Source: WQUF01 sp031549885 (GTDB taxonomy: Bacteria > Bacillota > Clostridia > Clostridiales > Clostridiaceae). From it: a DNA stretch of 64,000 bases. The stretch lies in assembly GCA_031549885.1 (NCBI GenBank), contig JAVBPD010000075.1, positions 1 through 64,000 of the forward strand, in the 5' to 3' direction. The notes beneath the pieces were generated by a model. The model was not told the DNA's origin, searched no databases, and was given only the letters and a program-made list of their open reading frames with translations. The position numbers were made by a program, and so were the translations under genes. This document shows, in pieces, positions 58,963-64,000 of the stretch (position 1 is the first letter of the stretch; each line of letters starts with the position of its first letter).

Positions 58963-61127
58963 AAAGCCCTAATCCTTTTTATAGACTTCCCTCATTTATT
59001 CAAGAATTCATATACAAAAATAAATGGGATGAAATGAGGCAAATTCAAATAGATGCTTGCAATGTCATATTTGATACAGATAAACATTTAATAATCGCCT
59101 CAGGCACAGCATCAGGAAAAACTGAAGCTGCCTTTTTTCCTATAATAACTGATTTAAATGAAAACCCTGTTAATTCAATTCACACATTATATATAAGCCC
59201 TCTTAAAGCTCTTATTAATGATCAATTTTTAAGGTTAAATGAGATTTTAAAAGAAGCTTATATACCTGTGTGGCAATGGCATGGAGATGTTTTAAAATCT
59301 CATAAAGATAAATTAATTAAAAATCCCTCTGGAATACTTCAAATAACTCCAGAGTCTTTAGAGTCCCTTTTTATAAATAGATCTTCATCTATTTTAACTC
59401 TCTTTAAAAATTTAAAATTTGTAGTTATAGATGAAATACATTCATTTATGGGCACAGAGAGAGGATTTCAGGTTTTATGCCTTTTATCTAGAATATCTTC
59501 AGTTTGCAATGTTTTTCCTAGAAGAATAGGACTTTCTGCAACTTTAGGTAATTATTCCTATGCAAAATCATGGCTTAAAAATGGCTCAAATATAGATGTA
59601 TTAGTTTCAAGTCCTCCTTCCTCCAAAAGAATTGTAAACATTGCACTGGAAATTTTTAAGAATTATTTAGAAGAAAATCCAGAAGAAGAAAGCCTTGAAC
59701 ATTATGAATTTATTTATAAAAATACATTAAATAAAAAGTCCATAATCTTTACAAACAGCAGAGGAGAAGCAGAAAATACTATATTTTATTTAAGAAGATT
59801 TGCTAAGAAAAATAATACTATTGACAATTTTTATATTCACCATGGAAGCATATCTCAAGTTCTAAGGCAAGAAACTGAAACCATACTTAAAAACGAGGAA
59901 AAAAATTCTGTTGTGGCAGCAACTGTAACTTTAGAATTAGGAATAGATATTGGTGACCTTGATCGCATAGTGCAAATTGGTTCTCCCCACTCTTGTTCAA
60001 GCTTTATTCAAAGATTAGGAAGATCTGGACGAAGAACAGGAAGATCAGAAATTTTATTTATAAATGTAGAAGAATTGAAAAGGTCTATTACACCTGAATT
60101 TATACCATGGGATATGCTGCAATCAATAGCAATAATTGAACTTTATGTAAAAGAAAAGTGGCTTGAAAGTCCAAAGGATATTCTATTTCCATATAGTTTG
60201 CTATACCATCAAACTATGAGTATTTTGCTTTTTTATGGGGAATTATCACCAAAAGACCTTTTAAAAAAGGTTTTGAGCATGCCTCCCTTTAAAAAAATAA
60301 CTATAGATGATTATAGAATTTTATTAAACCATTTAATATCCATAAATCACATTGAAAAAATGGAAGATGGCAATTTAATAATTGGGCTAAATGGGGAAAA
60401 AGTAGTAAATAACTTTCATTTTTATGCTGTATTTAAAGATAGTTTAGAATATAGAGTGATTTATAATGCAAATGAAATAGGAACTCTTTCAAATGCACCT
60501 CCAGAAAAAACTACAATTTTATTATCAGGTAAAGCTTGGATAGTGACAGAAGTAGATTTAAATAACAAAACTATATTTGTGGTTCCTTCAAAAAACAAAG
60601 CTCAAGCGCTTTGGGTTGGGTCTACTCTGGATATTGATGATAAAATTATAGAAAAAATAAAAGATATTTTAACTTCGGATGAAAAATATTCTTATTTAAA
60701 AGAAAATGCACAAAAAAGACTTAATGAAGCTAGAAGATATTCAAGTATAATTCATATTAAAAATACACGTTTAATTCAATTGGCTGACAATACATTTTGC
60801 TTTATACCATGGATGGGAAGTATAAAAATGAATACCTTAAATAAATTTTTCAAAAACTTATGGAATGAAGAATTAGAAATAAAATCTGTGGAGCAGTATA
60901 GTTGTTATTTTTTTATTATTATATCTTCTTTAAAAATAAATGAATTTGAAAAAAACCTTGAAAAACTCCTTAAAGAATCATATAAAGAAAATATTTTGGA
61001 CAAACTAATAATTCCTGAGATGGAATTAAAAACTCATAAATTTGATGACTATATACCTATTGAATTAAGGCACAAAGCTTATTTGTCAGACAATATAGAT
61101 ATTGATTTTTTAACTAATTATAATTAA
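58959..61127 (+). CDS. Lhr/BrxHI-like DEAD/H-box helicase
   Basis: The 722-residue superfamily 2 helicase resembles BrxHI and Lhr. Motif I is IASGTASGKTEAAF, Ia LYISPLKALINDQF, II VVIDEIHSFMG (DEIH), III GLSATLG, IV IIFTNSRGEAE, V VAATVTLELGIDIGDLDRIV and VI QRLGRSGRRTG. The C-terminal ~300 residues are a helicase-specific extension without a recognised nuclease. The start overlaps the brxD-like stop by 4 nt. All catalytic motifs are intact, so this is probably the motor of the operon. Confidence 0.92.
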   Translation: MKSPNPFYRLPSFIQEFIYKNKWDEMRQIQIDACNVIFDTDKHLIIASGTASGKTEAAFFPIITDLNENPVNSIHTLYISPLKALINDQFLRLNEILKEAYIPVWQWHGDVLKSHKDKLIKNPSGILQITPESLESLFINRSSSILTLFKNLKFVVIDEIHSFMGTERGFQVLCLLSRISSVCNVFPRRIGLSATLGNYSYAKSWLKNGSNIDVLVSSPPSSKRIVNIALEIFKNYLEENPEEESLEHYEFIYKNTLNKKSIIFTNSRGEAENTIFYLRRFAKKNNTIDNFYIHHGSISQVLRQETETILKNEEKNSVVAATVTLELGIDIGDLDRIVQIGSPHSCSSFIQRLGRSGRRTGRSEILFINVEELKRSITPEFIPWDMLQSIAIIELYVKEKWLESPKDILFPYSLLYHQTMSILLFYGELSPKDLLKKVLSMPPFKKITIDDYRILLNHLISINHIEKMEDGNLIIGLNGEKVVNNFHFYAVFKDSLEYRVIYNANEIGTLSNAPPEKTTILLSGKAWIVTEVDLNNKTIFVVPSKNKAQALWVGSTLDIDDKIIEKIKDILTSDEKYSYLKENAQKRLNEARRYSSIIHIKNTRLIQLADNTFCFIPWMGSIKMNTLNKFFKNLWNEELEIKSVEQYSCYFFIIISSLKINEFEKNLEKLLKESYKENILDKLIIPEMELKTHKFDDYIPIELRHKAYLSDNIDIDFLTNYN

Positions 61128-61144
61128 TTCGAGGAGGTAATAAT

Positions 61145-61822
61145 ATGAATGATAAATTTGTTCCAAAAATTAAAGGAAATTTAAGAAGCCATATGATAGA
61201 GCTACCTGAAATAATCCGTGAAGCTAGCGGTATTGTTATTTTTGGTAAAAAAATAAAGTCTATACTTTTTTCAACAGATGTAGCCATAATTAGAAATACC
61301 AATGCAGATGCTGTTATTGCTGTATATCCTTTTACCCCTCAACCAATTATTACACATTCTATTATGATGGCAGCAGATGTTCCTGTTTTTTGTGGAGTTG
61401 GTGGCGGCACTACCACAGGACTTAGAGTTGTAAATTTATCACTACATGCAGAGCATCAAGGCGCAATTGGCATAGTTGTAAATGCACCAACATCTAACGA
61501 AATTGTTGCACATATTAAAAGCACAATAGACATCCCAATTGTTGTAACTGTTGTTTCTGAGAAAGAAAACCTTAAAGATAGAATAGATGCTGGTACAACA
61601 ATATTTAATGTTTCAGGATCATATAACACTGCAAAAATAGTTAGAAAAATAAGAAAAGAGTATCCAGAATTCCCTATAATTGCAACTGGAGGGCCAAATG
61701 ACGACACCATAAGAGAGACAATTGAAGCAGGAGCAAATGCAATTACTTATACTCCACCAACATCAGGGGAAGTGTTCAGCATGCTCATGAACAAATATAG
61801 GGATCAAATGGATAATTTATAA
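61145..61822 (+). CDS. TIM-barrel-like protein, putative hydrolase
   Basis: The 225-residue protein has repeating strand-helix units and phosphate-binding-like glycines: FCGVGGGTTTGLRVVNLS, GTTIFNVSGSYNTAKIVRK, and FPIIATGGPNDDTIRETIEA followed by GANAITYTPP. The pattern suggests a TIM barrel that binds a phosphorylated ligand. Relatives in clostridial genomes are, to my knowledge, labelled only as hydrolase. It begins 17 nt after the helicase gene with GAGGAGG, so it may be co-transcribed, but nothing in its sequence ties it to DNA processing. A new promoter follows its stop. Confidence 0.55.
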   Translation: MNDKFVPKIKGNLRSHMIELPEIIREASGIVIFGKKIKSILFSTDVAIIRNTNADAVIAVYPFTPQPIITHSIMMAADVPVFCGVGGGTTTGLRVVNLSLHAEHQGAIGIVVNAPTSNEIVAHIKSTIDIPIVVTVVSEKENLKDRIDAGTTIFNVSGSYNTAKIVRKIRKEYPEFPIIATGGPNDDTIRETIEAGANAITYTPPTSGEVFSMLMNKYRDQMDNL

Positions 61823-61832
61823 CCAATTTTAC

Positions 61833-61861
61833 TTGACAACAGAATTGTAGTTTGTTACAAT
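61833..61861 (+). promoter_or_regulatory. Consensus promoter of the ABC-F resistance gene
   Basis: TTGACA (61833-61838) and TACAAT (61856-61861) with exactly 17 nt between them form a near-perfect sigma-A promoter. Transcription should start near 61868, giving a leader of about 235 nt ahead of the ABC-F gene. Such a strong promoter suits control by attenuation rather than by initiation. Confidence 0.88.
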
Positions 61862-61891
61862 TCATTTAATTCAAAGAAATGGAGTGAAAAA

Positions 61892-61912
61892 ATGCGCAAT
61901 TATTCTTGTTAA
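61892..61912 (+). CDS. Six-residue leader peptide MRNYSC
   Basis: A short frame reads M-R-N-Y-S-C-stop, preceded by GGAGTG at 61881-61886. It lies in the leader of the ABC-F gene. Its codons contain one arm (61901-61909) of a hairpin with 61970-61978, so a ribosome stalled here would alter the downstream fold. The existence of translation is inferred from the ribosome binding site and its position. Confidence 0.7.
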   Translation: MRNYSC

Positions 61913-61968
61913 TCACATTAGTGAATAAAGCATTAAATAACATACTTATATGTTTATTTGCTATGCTT

Positions 61969-62089
61969 TGCAAGAATAGTTACACTTTTTAGCTTTACTT
62001 TGGTATAAATAGATTGTAAAAAATCCTATGCTAATATACCTCTTTTTCTAAGCCCTGCAAGAAGTAACTATTCTTGCAGGACTTTTCAT
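61969..62089 (+). promoter_or_regulatory. Transcription attenuator with competing antiterminator
   Basis: The terminator is a perfect 10-bp stem, CCTGCAAGAA (62054-62063) / TTCTTGCAGG (62071-62080), with a 7-nt loop and ACTTTTCATTT. The segment TGCAAGAATAGTTAC (61969-61983) is exactly complementary over 15 nt to GTAACTATTCTTGCA (62064-62078), covering the loop and 3' arm, and so can prevent the terminator. That same segment can pair over 9 bp with the leader-peptide codons (61901-61909). The three segments form a switch between termination and readthrough. Confidence 0.85.
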
Positions 62090-62103
62090 TTGGAGGTGTT
62101 AAT

Positions 62104-63573
62104 ATGTCCTTAATAAGCATTGATAATCTTACTTTTTACTATGATGGTAACCCAGATTTAATATTTGAAAATGTCTCACTTAAACTTGATACAAAATGGA
62201 AATTAGGACTTATTGGAAGAAATGGCCGTGGTAAAACCACATTCTTAAGGTTATTAAAAGGCGATTATAAATATAAAGGTAACATATCATCTTATGTTAA
62301 TTTTGATTATTTTCCTTTTGAAATAAAAGATAAATCCTTAAAGACAATTGAAATAATAAGAACCGTCTCTCTAAAAACAGAGGATTGGGAAATAAATAAA
62401 GAGCTATCAGCATTAAATTTATCTCTAGAAACTCTCTATATGCCATTTTACACATTAAGCAGTGGAGAACAAACAAAGGTGCTACTTGCAAGTTTATTTT
62501 TAAAACCTAATAATTTTCTTTTAATGGATGAACCCACTAACCATTTAGATATGGAGGCAAGAGAAGCAACTAGCAAGTATCTTAATTCAAAATCTGGTTT
62601 TATTTTAGTTTCTCACGATAGACATTTTCTAAATCAATGTATTGACCATGTTCTTTCCATAAACAATGCAAACATTGATCTTCAAAGTGGCAACTTTTCT
62701 TCTTGGTGGTATAATAAAAAACTTCAAGATCAATATGAAATGGATGAAAATGAAAAGCTTGAAGATAGCATAAGAAAGATGACAGAAAGCGCAAGGAGAA
62801 CTTCAAACTGGTCAGAAAAACTAGAGAAAACAAAACTTGGAAATGGTCATGTAGACAGAGGATATATCGGTCATAAAGCTGCTAAAATGATGAAAAAATC
62901 TAAGGCCACTGAAGCAAAACGTGAAAAAGCTATAGAAGAAAAACAAAAGCTTCTTAAAAATATTGAAAAATCTGAAACTCTTTCCATTAAACCATTAAAA
63001 CACCATAAGGATATGCTAATTTTTGCATCTTCCTTATCAATTTCCTATGGCAATAGAATTATATTTAAAGACTTAAATTTTTCTATTATGCAAGGTGGCC
63101 GAGTAGCTATACTTGGAAAAAATGGCTCAGGAAAGTCTAGTATTTTAAAATTGATTATGGGTGAAAAGCTCCAATATACTGGCAGTATAAATAAAGCATC
63201 AGGACTAATAATATCCTATGTTCCTCAAGATACTTCCCATTTAAAGGGATACTTAAAGGAACTTGTTTATGAGCATGGAATAGATGAAACTTTATTTAAG
63301 ACCATACTAAGAAAACTTGGCTTTTCAAGAGAACAATTTGAAAAGGAAATTTCATCTTATAGCGAAGGTCAAAAAAAGAAAGTGCTCATTGCATGTAGTT
63401 TATGTGAAAAAGCTCATCTATATATTTGGGATGAACCTTTGAACTTTATAGATGTAATTTCTAGGGTGCAAATAGAAGAGCTCCTTATAAAATATAAACC
63501 TACTATGATATTTGTAGAACATGATGTTTCTTTTATTGAAAATGTAGCAACAGATACAATTAAATTAATATAA
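62104..63573 (+). CDS. ABC-F ribosomal protection protein (Lsa/CplR-like)
   Basis: ABC-F resistance factors bind the ribosomal E site and displace antibiotics from the peptidyl-transferase region; Lsa/CplR types typically protect against lincosamides, pleuromutilins and streptogramin A. The 489-residue protein has two ATPase domains and no membrane segment. Domain 1 has Walker A GRNGRGKT (38-45), YTLSSGEQTKVLLASL and LLMDEPTNHLD. The linker carries the Lsa-like GHVDRGYIGHKAAKMMKKSK. Domain 2 has GKNGSGKSS, SYSEGQKKKVLIA and YIWDEPLNFID. The frame extends upstream to 62074, but GGAGGTG precedes ATG 62104. Expression is probably induced by ribosome stalling in the leader. Confidence 0.93.
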   Translation: MSLISIDNLTFYYDGNPDLIFENVSLKLDTKWKLGLIGRNGRGKTTFLRLLKGDYKYKGNISSYVNFDYFPFEIKDKSLKTIEIIRTVSLKTEDWEINKELSALNLSLETLYMPFYTLSSGEQTKVLLASLFLKPNNFLLMDEPTNHLDMEAREATSKYLNSKSGFILVSHDRHFLNQCIDHVLSINNANIDLQSGNFSSWWYNKKLQDQYEMDENEKLEDSIRKMTESARRTSNWSEKLEKTKLGNGHVDRGYIGHKAAKMMKKSKATEAKREKAIEEKQKLLKNIEKSETLSIKPLKHHKDMLIFASSLSISYGNRIIFKDLNFSIMQGGRVAILGKNGSGKSSILKLIMGEKLQYTGSINKASGLIISYVPQDTSHLKGYLKELVYEHGIDETLFKTILRKLGFSREQFEKEISSYSEGQKKKVLIACSLCEKAHLYIWDEPLNFIDVISRVQIEELLIKYKPTMIFVEHDVSFIENVATDTIKLI

Positions 63574-63580
63574 AATTCTA

Positions 63581-63608
63581 GGTGGAGATGTGACTCCACC
63601 CATTTTTT
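63581..63608 (+). terminator. Terminator of the ABC-F gene
   Basis: A 7-bp stem GGTGGAG (63581-63587) / CTCCACC (63594-63600) with a 6-nt loop followed by CATTTTTTT, 7 nt after the stop. Confidence 0.88.
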
Positions 63609-63704
63609 TATATAAAAAGTTATAAATTTATTGCTAAAAATTAAATTATATTTTATTATTGATATTATTGATAGTTTTTAGACTTTAAAATTTTTCAGAG
63701 AGTG

Positions 63705-64000
63705 GTGATTTCAATAGTCTTTTCAAGTTTAGTGTTCATCTTTGAATTTTTGCCCATTACTTTTCTATTATATTCATTTACTGACAATATTAAAGCCAAG
63801 AATATGGTATTATTAGTAGCTTCCTTGTTCTTTTATTCATGGGGTGAACCTGTTTGGGTTATAGTGCTTATATTATCTACATTTATAAATTATATTTGTT
63901 CTCATTTAATAGAAAAATATAGATATAAATGGCAATGCAAAGCATCACTTATTATTGCTATCGCAGTAAGTTTAGGATTCTTAGTTGTTTTTAAATATAG
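63705..64000 (+). CDS. MBOAT-family O-acyltransferase (AlgI-like), N-terminal fragment
   Basis: The frame runs off the window. It encodes hydrophobic helices with the AlgI/DltB-type opening IVFSSLVFIFEFLPITFLLY, then VASLFFYSWGEPVWVIVLIL. Family members are membrane enzymes that O-acetylate exopolysaccharide or wall polymers, usually with a periplasmic AlgX/AlgJ-like partner encoded next to them. The start is unclear. GTG at 63705 is the nearest standard codon, but it lies inside an AGTGGTGAT element that looks like the Shine-Dalgarno; the family-type start would be the ATA at 63714. Confidence 0.88.
   Translation, partial: MISIVFSSLVFIFEFLPITFLLYSFTDNIKAKNMVLLVASLFFYSWGEPVWVIVLILSTFINYICSHLIEKYRYKWQCKASLIIAIAVSLGFLVVFKY

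Noticed and set aside
57619..61127. Complete BREX system
   Set aside because: Only BrxD-like and BrxHI-like proteins are present. No PglZ, PglX, BrxC, BrxA or BrxB homologue is visible within the window on either side.
61868..62103. T-box or metabolite riboswitch upstream of the ABC-F gene
   Set aside because: No T-box TGGNACCGCG-type sequence and no recognisable aptamer core. The short peptide and the three mutually exclusive pairings explain the leader better.

Overview
The window is AT-rich DNA from a low-GC Firmicute, most likely Clostridium or a close relative. The evidence is the gene content (PolC, CodY, RNase Y, YlxR, YlxQ, TepA, YmxH), strong AGGAGG ribosome binding sites, A/T-ending codons, and a long gene order typical of endospore formers. 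No rRNA or tRNA genes, insertion sequences, integrases or CRISPR arrays are visible.

Region 1 (1-5.0 kb): the tail of a YafQ-type toxin, a Ca2+-type P-type ATPase, and a divergent aminotransferase/dapH pair that fits the acetylated branch of diaminopimelate and lysine synthesis.

Region 2 (5.0-40.6 kb, all minus strand): the conserved information-processing and envelope supercluster, read from high to low coordinates: dprA, topA, codY, rpsB, tsf, pyrH, frr, uppS, cdsA, dxr, rseP, polC, rimP, nusA, ylxR, ylxQ, infB, rbfA, nrnA, truB, ribF, rpsO, pnp, ymxH, dapG, tepA, ftsK/spoIIIE, rimO, pgsA, recA, rny. Hairpin terminators divide it into transcription units. Visible control elements include an rpsB leader hairpin with a near-consensus promoter, a LexA-type box at recA, and a small hairpin between an optimal Shine-Dalgarno and the topA start.

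Region 3 (40.7-52.8 kb): comM and yraN on the plus strand, a type I phosphomannose isomerase, an unrecognised small protein, a free-standing HHxxxDG condensation-domain protein, a secreted protein with twelve ~82-residue CarboxypepD_reg-like repeats, a PadR regulator overlapping a SEDS (FtsW/RodA)-like membrane protein, and an orphan radical SAM protein.

Region 4 (52.9-61.1 kb) is the most interesting part. Four tightly coupled plus-strand genes encode (A) a degenerate SNF2-like ATPase lobe joined to TerB-N/TerB-C-like regions, (B) a second TerB-N/TerB-C-like protein paralogous to the C-terminal half of A, (C) a BrxD-like (DUF2791) P-loop ATPase, and (D) an Lhr/BrxHI-like DEAD/H helicase. No BREX core gene (pglZ, pglX, brxC, brxA, brxB) is present. 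This looks like a self-contained DNA-processing, probably defence or stress, system.

Region 5 (61.1-64 kb): a TIM-barrel-like protein, then an Lsa/CplR-like ABC-F antibiotic-resistance gene behind a consensus promoter, a six-codon leader peptide and a textbook terminator/antiterminator, and the start of an AlgI-type MBOAT acyltransferase cut by the window edge.
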